Assembly (NCBI GenBank): GCA_946540005.1
Contig: CAMNHY010000008.1
Coordinates: 1 to 53,039, forward strand
Origin: an uncultured Clostridium sp.
GTDB lineage: Bacteria > Bacillota_I > Bacilli_A > Acholeplasmatales > Anaeroplasmataceae
Direction: 5' to 3'
Length of the DNA stretch: 53,039 bases
The notes beneath the pieces are model-generated. The model did not search any database, had not been told where the DNA came from, and saw nothing but the letters and a program-made list of their open reading frames with translations. The position numbers were made by a program, and so were the translations under genes. Of the stretch, positions 42,695-51,584 are shown in pieces; positions within the stretch are counted from its first letter, which is position 1; every line of letters starts with the position of its first letter.

Positions 42695-44977
42695 ATGATT
42701 GATCTTGATCGTTTGTCTCTCTATAATTTTACAATACTAAAAAAATGGTCTAAACAATTTGAATGCTCTGGTCTTTCAAAGTTATCTGATATTTATAATT
42801 ATTCTGTTATCGATTTTTCTAAAAAAATGAATTTGGGATTACAAGATTCTTTAAGCTTATTCAAATCTTTACAAGAAATTAAGAATAAGCTTGTTAATAA
42901 TACTATTTTTGAAATTTACGATGGTGACTTGATTAAAAAAAATAATGAAGAGAGTAAAAATGATATAGCATGTTTGAATTTATCGGTTCGGTCTTATAAT
43001 GCTTTAAAGCTTAATTGCATTAATACTGTTAATGATCTACTTAAACTTGAGATTAACGATTTAATTAGGTTTAGAAATTTAGGGAAAAAAAGTATTAAAG
43101 AAATTATTTCTGTAATTAATATGCTAAAAGAAGGTAGTGGAATAGAAATCGATAATAAAGTCGACTATAAAACATATTTGACTATTGACAATCTTAATTT
43201 ATCACGTAGAACGTATAATTGTTTAATGCATTCCGGATTAATTAACGTTGATGACTTTATTAATTATACTAAATATGATTTTTATAATATCGAAAACATG
43301 GGGGAAAAGAGTGTTGATGAAATATACAATATTCTCAATAATTTAAAAAAAGAATATAATAATGGAACAAATTTTGATTATAAAAATAAGATTGTTTCTT
43401 TAAAAAAAGATGTTTCTGATTATATTTATCATAATATAAAATTGAGTAAATTTAATATATCAGAAATTGACTATGATTTATTAATGAGATTAGGAATTAC
43501 ATCAAATAATACTTTTTATGAGTTATTTAAATCTATTGATAATGCAATTAATGAATCGAATCTAAATATTACTGAAGATGAATTTAAGGCTTTGTATGAT
43601 TTTATATATAAGTACTTGCCTATACAGGAAAAATTTATTGGAATAATTGATATTACTGATGATGATAAAATCATCCTATATGATAGATGTCATGGTAAAA
43701 CTTTAGAAGAAATTGGAAAAACTTATAATGTCTCGAGAGAAAGAATTAGACAAAAAGAAAGTAGTATAAAAAAGAAAATAAAGTGTTCATTTTCGTCAAA
43801 TAAATTAGAGAGATTTCTTTTGAATGATTATTTTTATTTGGATTCTAAAACCGGTTTGCCAGATGAACTTTATGCATTATATTTTAATATACTTGATGAA
43901 CTTTTAGATGTTACTAAAATTGAAATAAACGAGCAATTTTTTTATGTATCGAATACACTTTTTAATAAATCAGTTGATATGGTAGATAGATTAAAAGATT
44001 TGATTGATAAAAATGGATTTGTGTTTGAATATGAATTTGATTATTCATCAATGGATAATTCATTGTTTAGTTATCTTTTAGACCAAAAAAATATTTATTT
44101 TAATGGAAAAACTTTTTATTTAAAAAGAAGCGATTCACATAAGGTTGTTGACTATATTAAGAGATTTGGTAGTATTGATTTATCTAGTTCAAATTTAGGT
44201 AAAATATGCGAAGAGTTACGAGAATATTTAGATATTTTGAATTTTGATAGACACAATATAATATCTTCTGTTACAAGGAAAGGTGTTATATCAATTGGGG
44301 AATCAAAATATTGTTTATTGGACTCTATTCCTAAAATAGACAAAATTACTATTAATAAAATTTTAAAATTCATAGAAAAGGGAAGAATCTGTGATTGTTC
44401 TGAAATATTAAATGAATTTAAGAATGAATTACCGGCTAATTTTACACCAGAAACATTATATTTTTCCATTAAGCAAATGTATCCTAATGAATATAATTAT
44501 GGTGGAACTAATCTTGTTATTTCACTTAAAGAAATGGCTGCAAGTAAAGCTTCTTCAATATACAACTTTTTGTCACAGCAAAGTGAACCAATTTCTAATA
44601 CAATAATTATGAATTATTTTAGGGTGGATAAGACAGCACTGAGTGTTATTGACTCGCAAAATACTGATATATTTTATATTGACGACGTGAATCTATGGTT
44701 ATACAGCAAAATGCCAGATATAGATTATATACTAGACAAAATGAAATTGTATATTTGTAGCAAAAATTCATTTTTTGTAACAGATTTTTACAAATATATG
44801 AGAAAAGAATATGAAGATATTTTACAAAGAAATTTTATTACAAGTTTGGAAAGATTTTCACGTTTAATAAAATCCAAGTGTAGTGATTTAATTAAAAATT
44901 ATGAATATGACAGATTTAAGAAATACTATTTTAAAAAACAAATAATTTCGGATTCTGGCTTTGATTTTGATTTTTAG
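42695..44977 (+). CDS. RNA-polymerase-like protein: alpha-CTD repeats plus sigma region 4 plus winged helices
   Basis: 760 residues. Two segments match the RNA polymerase alpha C-terminal domain: residues ~93-146 (LNLSVRSYNALKLNCINTVN, then FRNLGKKSIKEI) and ~164-218 (LNLSRRTYNCLMHSG, then ENMGEKSVDEI). A degenerate third may precede them (1-65). Residues ~325-365 resemble sigma-70 region 4 (GKTLEEIGKTYNVSRERIRQ). The remaining ~390 residues are helical with winged-helix-like parts near the end. It has no catalytic motif, so it is probably a DNA-binding regulator or targeting subunit. ATG 42695 follows AGGTG; GTG 42686 is less likely. Confidence 0.78.
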   Translation: MIDLDRLSLYNFTILKKWSKQFECSGLSKLSDIYNYSVIDFSKKMNLGLQDSLSLFKSLQEIKNKLVNNTIFEIYDGDLIKKNNEESKNDIACLNLSVRSYNALKLNCINTVNDLLKLEINDLIRFRNLGKKSIKEIISVINMLKEGSGIEIDNKVDYKTYLTIDNLNLSRRTYNCLMHSGLINVDDFINYTKYDFYNIENMGEKSVDEIYNILNNLKKEYNNGTNFDYKNKIVSLKKDVSDYIYHNIKLSKFNISEIDYDLLMRLGITSNNTFYELFKSIDNAINESNLNITEDEFKALYDFIYKYLPIQEKFIGIIDITDDDKIILYDRCHGKTLEEIGKTYNVSRERIRQKESSIKKKIKCSFSSNKLERFLLNDYFYLDSKTGLPDELYALYFNILDELLDVTKIEINEQFFYVSNTLFNKSVDMVDRLKDLIDKNGFVFEYEFDYSSMDNSLFSYLLDQKNIYFNGKTFYLKRSDSHKVVDYIKRFGSIDLSSSNLGKICEELREYLDILNFDRHNIISSVTRKGVISIGESKYCLLDSIPKIDKITINKILKFIEKGRICDCSEILNEFKNELPANFTPETLYFSIKQMYPNEYNYGGTNLVISLKEMAASKASSIYNFLSQQSEPISNTIIMNYFRVDKTALSVIDSQNTDIFYIDDVNLWLYSKMPDIDYILDKMKLYICSKNSFFVTDFYKYMRKEYEDILQRNFITSLERFSRLIKSKCSDLIKNYEYDRFKKYYFKKQIISDSGFDFDF

Positions 44978-44989
44978 AGGAGGTAAAAA

Positions 44990-46921
44990 ATGGAAAAAAA
45001 ATGGTTTTTTAGTTTTGATAATGCAGTAGGTGAAGATTTTAGTGATCATGGAACTGAAACATTTAAAAACAACAATGATGGCGCTGAAAAATTTAAAAAA
45101 TTTGCTAGAGAAATGGTTCAAAATTCTATTGATGTTAAAAACGAAAAAATTGATGAGCCTTTAGTTGTTGAATTTAGTTTATTTGAAGTTGATAAAAAAG
45201 ATTTACCTGATTTTGCTGATTTAGCAGAACATATTCAAGGAACAGTTGATCTATGTTTACAAAAGAATAAGCTAAATAATGCTTATAATACTTCAAGAAA
45301 AGAATTGCAAATATTAAAAAAAGATAAATTCAGAATATTAAAAATTTCTGATTATAATACGGTTGGAATTAAAGGTTCGACTGATTTAGATGCTGAAAAT
45401 AGTAGCTGGAAAGGCCTTGTATATAATGATGGTGATTCTGTCAAGTCAAGCAGTGATTCGCTAGGAAGCCATGGTTTAGGAAAAGGTGCCGCTTTTGCAA
45501 TGTCAAATTTAAGAACTGTATTTTACAATACAAAAGACATTGATGGAAATCGTGCATTAGAGGGTGTTTCTAGACAATATGTAAGTTCTATTAATGGTAA
45601 AAAGAAATTCTATAAAGGATATTATGGAAAGTATGAAAATGACAATATATATCCATTTGTTAACGACGAATTAAAGGAATTTTCTGACATTTTTGATAGA
45701 TCTGCTCCTGGATCTGACATTTATGTTTTAGAACCTGATGTTTCTTATTTATCAGATGAACATATAAAATGGTATCTTATTGAATCTGTTGTATGTAATT
45801 TCTTTGTTGCAATTCGAGATGGAGCGTTGGAATTAAAGGTAAATGGTACAGAAGTTAATCAATCGAGACTTGATAGTATTATTGTTATGCTCAATAATTT
45901 TTATGAAAAGAATAATCTTGAAAAGAGTGATGAATTAATTGCAACAGAACAATATCTTAAGGCTTTAGATTGTGGCGATATTATTGAAGAAGAACTTAAA
46001 GAATATGGAAATATAAAACTATGGCTATATAAAGATTCTAATACTAAATGGAAAAATGTCGCTATTATACGTAAGAATGGTATGTTCATTAAAAATATTG
46101 ATGTAAAATATGCTAATCAAAAATTTGCTGGTGTTGTAATTGTTCAAGGCCTAGAAGGAGTTGAATTTTTAAAAAGTATTGAAGATCCTAACCATATGGA
46201 TTTTGATCCAAGCAGAGATACTCCTGAAAAATATGGCTCTACAGATGAAAAGCAACGAAGATTAAATTGCTTTTATGATTGGATAAGAAATCATGCTAAA
46301 AATTTTACTAAAATAATTTCTGAAGATAAATTTACATTGTCTGGAATGGAAGATTATATTCAAATGCCTAGCGAGGAAGAAAAAAAATATAATCCTAAGA
46401 ATATTGAGCCTACAGTTATAAAAGTGAAACCTTCTAAACCTTCTAAATCTAGGGTCGCGAAGAAAACGACTGTTGATAATTCAGAAGATGGAACAACACT
46501 TGTTTCACCAGCCGGTGGTGAAACTCCAGGTTCACATATTCCAAATCCTAATCCAAAAGAAACAAATAATCCAAAAGAAGATGAAAATTCTACTAGAAAG
46601 AGCTTTGTTAAATCTTATGTTGCATCTTTTGAATTAGGCCCTGTGATTAAGCATAATGACAATGATTCAGTATTAGTATTTGAAATTACAGAAACAGATA
46701 AAGATTTCAAATTAAAACTTTGTGCTGTTGATGAAGATGGCAACGAGAATGGATTATTACCAAACATTATTTATGCATATGATGTAAACAATGGCGTAGA
46801 ATTAGAATGTAAAAGGCACATTGTATCTGGGTTAAAATGCCAAGGGGTTATGAAAATTATTATTAAATTTGATGAACCAATTGTTTCATGCGTTAAACCA
46901 ATTATTTACTGGGAGGAATAA
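44990..46921 (+). CDS. GHKL (MORC/MutL-type) ATPase
   Basis: 643 residues. The N-terminal Bergerat-fold ATPase has the N-box FAREMVQNSID (Glu41, Asn45), the D-x-G-type box LKISDYNTVG (Asp121) and the lid GSHGLGKGAAFAM (159-171), a MORC-like form. A transducer-like region follows to ~450, then a Pro/Lys-rich linker (~470-545) and a ~95-residue beta-rich C-terminal domain. MORC-like ATPases are known in bacterial restriction clusters and probably clamp or loop DNA when ATP-bound. Strong AGAGGAGGT site. Confidence 0.82.
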   Translation: MEKKWFFSFDNAVGEDFSDHGTETFKNNNDGAEKFKKFAREMVQNSIDVKNEKIDEPLVVEFSLFEVDKKDLPDFADLAEHIQGTVDLCLQKNKLNNAYNTSRKELQILKKDKFRILKISDYNTVGIKGSTDLDAENSSWKGLVYNDGDSVKSSSDSLGSHGLGKGAAFAMSNLRTVFYNTKDIDGNRALEGVSRQYVSSINGKKKFYKGYYGKYENDNIYPFVNDELKEFSDIFDRSAPGSDIYVLEPDVSYLSDEHIKWYLIESVVCNFFVAIRDGALELKVNGTEVNQSRLDSIIVMLNNFYEKNNLEKSDELIATEQYLKALDCGDIIEEELKEYGNIKLWLYKDSNTKWKNVAIIRKNGMFIKNIDVKYANQKFAGVVIVQGLEGVEFLKSIEDPNHMDFDPSRDTPEKYGSTDEKQRRLNCFYDWIRNHAKNFTKIISEDKFTLSGMEDYIQMPSEEEKKYNPKNIEPTVIKVKPSKPSKSRVAKKTTVDNSEDGTTLVSPAGGETPGSHIPNPNPKETNNPKEDENSTRKSFVKSYVASFELGPVIKHNDNDSVLVFEITETDKDFKLKLCAVDEDGNENGLLPNIIYAYDVNNGVELECKRHIVSGLKCQGVMKIIIKFDEPIVSCVKPIIYWEE

Positions 46922-46923
46922 TT

Positions 46924-47796
46924 ATGAAATCAATAATTGAAAGAAATTTTCCATATCCAATTTTATTAGAAAATGGTGGGGATTATAATGATGCACGTTT
47001 CAATGTTGAATGTAAAACTAGATTATCTGATGATAGTAAAGAATTGATAATGAGTTTTAATTTTATAATTGAATGTCCTACAATAAGGCGATTAATTGAA
47101 GAAGGTAAAGCATTCCCTTTTGTAAATGTGTCACAAAGAACATATCGTAAAAGTGGACCTTTAATTAATGGAAATGAATTTAAAATTCCTATGGACTGGC
47201 TTTCTCCTAATCACAACTTAGAAGTGATGCCTATGCTTGTTGCTAAATCCGATTTTGATTTTGATTACGATGAAAGTATGAATTTGGTTTTTTCTTATTT
47301 TGATGATTCTTTTAAAATTAAGAGAGGTCAAATTTTGGGATATGGTAACTTTTTAACTATTGAATTGCCAACAAATTCAAAGATTGGAAGTATTTTTACT
47401 ATATCTAAATTAAAGAAAAAAGAAGACATTGATAGAGGATTACCATATATTATATCTTTAGATACTCATGCAATTGATATTAAAGTCCTTCCTGATATAT
47501 ATGATTCTTTTTTTAAATTAAAAGACACTGATTCATCATATAGAAAACTTTTGTATTCAACTTTCGTTTATCCTGCAGTTCAAATGGCAATATTGAATAT
47601 TTTTCAAGATTATGATGGAGTAAAGGATTATAAATGGTGTATAGCTATTACGAATAAAATCAGTAAACTTAAAGGAATTAATTTTGAAACAAAAATAGAT
47701 TTTACATCTGAAGAAATAATTGAGTATACTAATTTAGTACTCGAAACTTTATTACAAGATGCTTTTAATGATATTGATAAAGGAGGAGAAGAATAA
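46924..47796 (+). CDS. Unknown protein of the defence operon
   Basis: 290 residues, no membrane segment or signal peptide. Mixed alpha/beta sequence with a beta-rich N-terminal half (NVECKTRLSDDSKELIMSFN, QRTYRKSGPLI) and a helical end (YPAVQMAILNIFQDY). I do not recognise the family. GGGAGGAA lies inside the GHKL gene's last codons, and the stop overlaps the next ATG (TAATG), so it is made together with its neighbours and is probably a complex subunit. Confidence 0.65.
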   Translation: MKSIIERNFPYPILLENGGDYNDARFNVECKTRLSDDSKELIMSFNFIIECPTIRRLIEEGKAFPFVNVSQRTYRKSGPLINGNEFKIPMDWLSPNHNLEVMPMLVAKSDFDFDYDESMNLVFSYFDDSFKIKRGQILGYGNFLTIELPTNSKIGSIFTISKLKKKEDIDRGLPYIISLDTHAIDIKVLPDIYDSFFKLKDTDSSYRKLLYSTFVYPAVQMAILNIFQDYDGVKDYKWCIAITNKISKLKGINFETKIDFTSEEIIEYTNLVLETLLQDAFNDIDKGGEE

Positions 47797-48575
47797 TGAT
47801 TTTAAAAATGTATACTGATTATCTTGTTAATGATTTAAAAACAAATAGGATTAATAATATTAATTTGTATGATACAAATAAACACTCTTTTGTTTCTTCT
47901 TTATACAATAATTATGATCTTGAATTATATAATATGGAAAAAGAAGTTGATTATCCTGAGTTGGATTTAACTATTGCAACAAAGGAAAATGGTAAAAATC
48001 AATGGGAAATAGATTTTAATAATGCTGTTAAATTACATAAAGAATTTGTATTAAAATATGATGTTCCTTTAAGTATTTTGAGTGATGAAAGATTTATCAC
48101 TTATTTAACACATGATATATATTATGAATATATGATATGCAGATGGCCAGTTAATGGGAAGGAAAATCGTTTAAATCAAAAATATTTTTTACCTACAGGC
48201 GGACAAGGTTTTACTAGAAATATGTTTATGAGACTATTCTGGTATGCTTATATAACCTATGATTCTTCTCTAGCAGATCCATATGAATTAACAAGAATTG
48301 CATTTGAATATGCAGACCCAGTTAATCAAATAATGGAAAGAAAATATGGAAAAAGCGAAAGAATCGTTAAAGCAGCTCTTCGTGCTATAAAAAATATAGG
48401 TTCTAAAGAATTGAATCAAAAGAGGACAATTTATGGTAAAAGAATAAATAATATTTTAAGTTTATATGCACTTGATGTTTTAAAAGAAAATGAATTGGTT
48501 TCTCTTTTTGAAAAAGAAATAAAAGGAATTGTTGAATCAGATATTGTTGACAGCTCTTTAGTCGAGGAGGAATAA
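47796..48575 (+). CDS. DUF6339-like protein of the defence operon
   Basis: 259 residues, soluble. The central part (FNNAVKLHKEFVLKYDVPLS, DERFITYLTHDIYYEYM, then LPTGGQGFTRNMFMRLFWYA) resembles DUF6339 proteins, which occur in accessory and defence regions; the assignment is from memory of the pattern and moderate. It is coupled on both sides (TAATG start; next start 1 nt after the stop). AAAGGAGGAG precedes the ATG. Function unknown. Confidence 0.62.
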   Translation: MILKMYTDYLVNDLKTNRINNINLYDTNKHSFVSSLYNNYDLELYNMEKEVDYPELDLTIATKENGKNQWEIDFNNAVKLHKEFVLKYDVPLSILSDERFITYLTHDIYYEYMICRWPVNGKENRLNQKYFLPTGGQGFTRNMFMRLFWYAYITYDSSLADPYELTRIAFEYADPVNQIMERKYGKSERIVKAALRAIKNIGSKELNQKRTIYGKRINNILSLYALDVLKENELVSLFEKEIKGIVESDIVDSSLVEEE

Positions 48576-48576
48576 C

Positions 48577-49992
48577 GTGTATAATAATGCTTTATTTGGC
48601 TTTATGGTACAAAGCTCAATTTGCAAAAAATATGGGATTTTTCCTACAAACGAAAGATTAATTAATACTTTTAAATCTAATTATGAGCCTGGATTAAGAA
48701 GCTATATCGATGAAATTATTGATGATGTTTTTTTAAATTTAGATTTAAAACCTATCAAGTGTACAACATTTGATATAGATGAAGATGGAATAGAAATACC
48801 ATATAATTTCATATTATCTAATAATCAGACATTATCAATTAGGACAAACATTAATGGATGTAAAGTAGCACCAAGAGTTGTTGGCCAAGCTGGTTTTGAA
48901 AAATTAAATTATTATTTTGCTGATATTTATGGAAAATGTATAGTTAACCAAGATGATATAAAACATTTAATGATTAATCAAATAAATGAAGCGTTACCAA
49001 TATTTATAGATAAATTATTTGATGCAGATTATATTCTATGGATTTTCCAAGATAAAAAGGAAAATAACAAGTTTTCTTATCAATTACTTAAAGGAAACTC
49101 AATTGTTGATATTGACTATTCATTAGATAATTTTACTTTTACGAAAAATTATTTTGACTGGAACGAGAGTACCACATTAAAATATAAAGGGAAATCAATT
49201 GCTGAAATCCAAGTTCATAAAAATCGTTCATTTAAGTTTAGATTTATTATGAATAATTTTATCTCTATGATTTCAGTGTTTGAGAAAAATAATGAAACTT
49301 TAGGAATAACTGCAGAGAAGACAATTTGTGATATTTTTGGTATAAAGTACCCTAACAGTTTTTTTGATAGAAGTTCACCTGATTTAGAATATCAAATAGA
49401 AGATACTATAAGAGAAGCCTTTTGTTATCTTCCTAAACCTATTAAACATTGCGGTAGCGAGCCTGGAACTCGTGGTGGAACAAGTAAAAGTCCATATGAC
49501 TTCTTATTAGACGGTAATAAAACATTATCTTTAAAAACAAACATTGGGAAAATGGTCTGCCCACCTGAAATTGGACAGCCTAATAACACAACATGCTATT
49601 TTTATTTTAAGGATTTGTTGAGTACTAATAAAGTAGATAAAAAAATATTTAAAAAGTTAGTTTTTGATAAGATTGATTTAATGATTCCACGCTACCTATT
49701 ACATTTATTTGAATCTGATTATTTATTAAGAATTTATGCAGATAAAGAATCTTTTGCAAAGGGGGCTTCACTTTATCAGTTTGATATATGCCCAAAAGAT
49801 TATGGTTCTGATTTTAGATGGGAAAAAAAGAAATTTTCATTTTCAAAAAAATCTATTACTGAATGGAATGAAAGCAATACTGTATATTATGATGGGATAA
49901 CTCTTGGAGAGTTCCAGGTTCATAACAATAGAAATTGCTTTAAATTTAGATTTAATTTTGAAAATCTACTTAGTATTTTACGTAAAAAATAA
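48577..49992 (+). CDS. Restriction-nuclease-like protein with internal duplication
   Basis: 471 residues made of two homologous halves (about 1-233 and 242-470). Matching landmarks: IPYNFIL/LSIRTN versus SPYDFLL/LSLKTN; VVGQ versus EIGQ; FDADYILWIF versus FESDYLLRIY; DWNEST versus EWNESN; and AEIQVHKNR versus GEFQVHNNR, each ending in FKFRF. The D-x-S-x-K pattern of half 2 (Asp308, Lys320) looks like a PD-(D/E)xK site; in half 1 it is Asn77 and Arg89. Position directly before a C5 methylase suggests the restriction enzyme of the pair. GTG start after GAGGAGG. Nuclease assignment is inference. Confidence 0.65.
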   Translation: MYNNALFGFMVQSSICKKYGIFPTNERLINTFKSNYEPGLRSYIDEIIDDVFLNLDLKPIKCTTFDIDEDGIEIPYNFILSNNQTLSIRTNINGCKVAPRVVGQAGFEKLNYYFADIYGKCIVNQDDIKHLMINQINEALPIFIDKLFDADYILWIFQDKKENNKFSYQLLKGNSIVDIDYSLDNFTFTKNYFDWNESTTLKYKGKSIAEIQVHKNRSFKFRFIMNNFISMISVFEKNNETLGITAEKTICDIFGIKYPNSFFDRSSPDLEYQIEDTIREAFCYLPKPIKHCGSEPGTRGGTSKSPYDFLLDGNKTLSLKTNIGKMVCPPEIGQPNNTTCYFYFKDLLSTNKVDKKIFKKLVFDKIDLMIPRYLLHLFESDYLLRIYADKESFAKGASLYQFDICPKDYGSDFRWEKKKFSFSKKSITEWNESNTVYYDGITLGEFQVHNNRNCFKFRFNFENLLSILRKK

Positions 49993-50001
49993 TACTTTAT
50001 A

Positions 50002-50030
50002 TTGACCTTTTAAATAAAAACATGTATAAT
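50002..50030 (+). promoter_or_regulatory. Promoter of the C5 methyltransferase gene
   Basis: TTGACC (50002-50007), a 17-nt spacer and TATAAT (50025-50030), giving the methylase expression independent of the nuclease operon. Confidence 0.75.
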
Positions 50031-50062
50031 GGACATTGAGTAAACATGCAAAGTGGACATTG
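50030..50062. promoter_or_regulatory. Direct repeat TGGACATTG in the methyltransferase leader
   Basis: TGGACATTG occurs at 50030-50038 and 50054-50062 (24-nt pitch), between the -10 box and the ribosome site, a position suited to repression by the methylase's own HTH. Confidence 0.5.
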
Positions 50063-50074
50063 GAGGTTTTATTT

Positions 50075-51319
50075 ATGTCAATTATCACAATTGCTGAAGC
50101 TGCAGAACTATCAAAAAAAAGTCAAAAAACAATAAGAAGAGCAGTTGCTGCTGGCAAATTAAAAAGTACTAAAATTCAAAATAAAACACGTATTGATAAG
50201 CGTGATTTTGATGAATGGCTTCAAAAGGGATGCTGTAGTACAGAAGAGCAAGATAAAAATTGCATACGAAATGATGAAGTTAATTGGATTGATATCTCTG
50301 ATGAATGGAAAAAAGATGGTTGGAAGAATAAAAAAGATAGAAACGGATACAATTTTATTGATTTATTCTCTGGAGCAGGCGGATTAAGTTGTGGTATGGT
50401 TATGGCAGGATTTAATCCAATTGCTAGCGTAGAAATTATGCCTCAAGCAGTTGAAACATATAAGTATAACTTTATTGAACAAAAAAATTTTAAAGAAGAA
50501 GTAGAAACACGAGATATTAGAACCAAAGAAGTAAAAGAAAAATTATATGAATCTGTAAAAAATAAAAAAGTTGATGTAATTGTTGGTGGATTCCCTTGCC
50601 AAGGTTTTAGTATGGCAGGATATCGTGTTGTTGATGATCCTCGTAATAGTTTATATAAAGAAATGAAGGAAATAGTTGAAAAGCTTCAACCTGAAGTAGT
50701 TGTTATGGAAAATGTTGAAGGACTTCGTTCTATGCTAAATGGTAAAGTTGAAGAAATGATTATTGATGATTATAAGAAGATAGGATATGAAATTAATCTT
50801 ACAGTTCTTAATAGTGCAAACTATGGAGTTCCACAATTTAGAAAAAGAGTGATATTTATTGGTAATAGGGTTGGTAAAAAGAATTATCATCCAAAAGCTC
50901 TTTATAATGAAAGTAATTATGTTACTTTAGGAGAAGCTATCAGTAAATTTATGTACATACCTGAAAACAAAGAGATTAACCATCAATTTACTAGACATAC
51001 TGAAGCTATGAAAAAAAGATTAGCTGCTGTCCCTGAAGGGAAAAGCTTATATAAAAACTATTCAGATTCTTGGAAGAAATCTCCATGGGATAAACCGTCA
51101 TGCACTATAAAGGAAAATCATGGTGGTACAAACATTCATCCTAAATTAGCTCGCTGTATGACCGCAAGAGAATTGGCTGCTTTGCAATCTTTCCCAGATG
51201 ATTTTATCTTTAAAGGAACAAAAAAATGGCAACTTGTTCAAATAGGTAATGCGGTACCTCCTTTGCTTGGAAAAGCTGTTGGGCTTTCTGTTAAAAAGAT
51301 GTTAGATAGCGATAAATAA
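50075..51319 (+). CDS. C5 cytosine DNA methyltransferase with N-terminal HTH
   Basis: 414 residues. Residues ~1-52 form an excisionase/MerR-like helix-turn-helix (ITIAEAAELSKKSQKTIRRA, then TRIDKRDFDEWL). From ~92 the Dcm-type catalytic domain follows: DLFSGAGGL, catalytic Cys175 in GGFPCQGFS, MENVEGLRS, and the C-terminal QIGNAVPPLLG. The recognition region (~310-350) contains NHQFTRHTEAM and ENHGGTNIH; the target site cannot be read from it. It should protect host DNA from the upstream nuclease. ATG 50075 follows TTGGAGG. HTH fusion suggests autoregulation. Confidence 0.92.
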   Translation: MSIITIAEAAELSKKSQKTIRRAVAAGKLKSTKIQNKTRIDKRDFDEWLQKGCCSTEEQDKNCIRNDEVNWIDISDEWKKDGWKNKKDRNGYNFIDLFSGAGGLSCGMVMAGFNPIASVEIMPQAVETYKYNFIEQKNFKEEVETRDIRTKEVKEKLYESVKNKKVDVIVGGFPCQGFSMAGYRVVDDPRNSLYKEMKEIVEKLQPEVVVMENVEGLRSMLNGKVEEMIIDDYKKIGYEINLTVLNSANYGVPQFRKRVIFIGNRVGKKNYHPKALYNESNYVTLGEAISKFMYIPENKEINHQFTRHTEAMKKRLAAVPEGKSLYKNYSDSWKKSPWDKPSCTIKENHGGTNIHPKLARCMTARELAALQSFPDDFIFKGTKKWQLVQIGNAVPPLLGKAVGLSVKKMLDSDK

Positions 51320-51353
51320 TTAAAAAAATATAAAAAATGTTTGCATAGAACAT

Positions 51354-51392
51354 TTAGAGGTGATTTTGGTTCTACAAATTAACCTCTTTTTT
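51354..51392 (+). terminator. Terminator after the methyltransferase gene
   Basis: AGAGGT pairs with ACCTCT across ~22 nt with partial inner pairing, followed by T8. Confidence 0.65.
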
Positions 51393-51542
51393 TATTTTTT
51401 TATAATTTTTTTAAATTTATTTAATCTCAAAATTTTTCCTGAATTTTCTCAAATTTGTATCAAATAAGAGTGTTCAAATAAAATAAAATGAGGTAATTAT
51501 AATAATTTGAGAAAACTCCATTTTTAGCCTCAATTTAGGCAT

Positions 51543-51571
51543 TTGACAAACTAAAACTTTATTGATATAAC
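51543..51571 (+). promoter_or_regulatory. Promoter of a candidate non-coding RNA
   Basis: TTGACA (51543-51548), a 17-nt spacer and TATAAC (51566-51571), with no open reading frame downstream before a terminator. Confidence 0.6.
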
Positions 51572-51584
51572 TATAGCGCTATAG
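51571..51584. repeat. 14-bp perfect palindrome CTATAGCGCTATAG
   Basis: It sits at the expected transcription start of the candidate RNA; operator or 5' hairpin. Confidence 0.6.

Noticed and set aside
42464-51319. Classic Z1/GHKL/PD-(D/E)xK (Z1-type) restriction cluster.
   Set aside because: No Z1 helicase-like protein, AIPR-type gene or DUF4420 gene was seen among the operon products.
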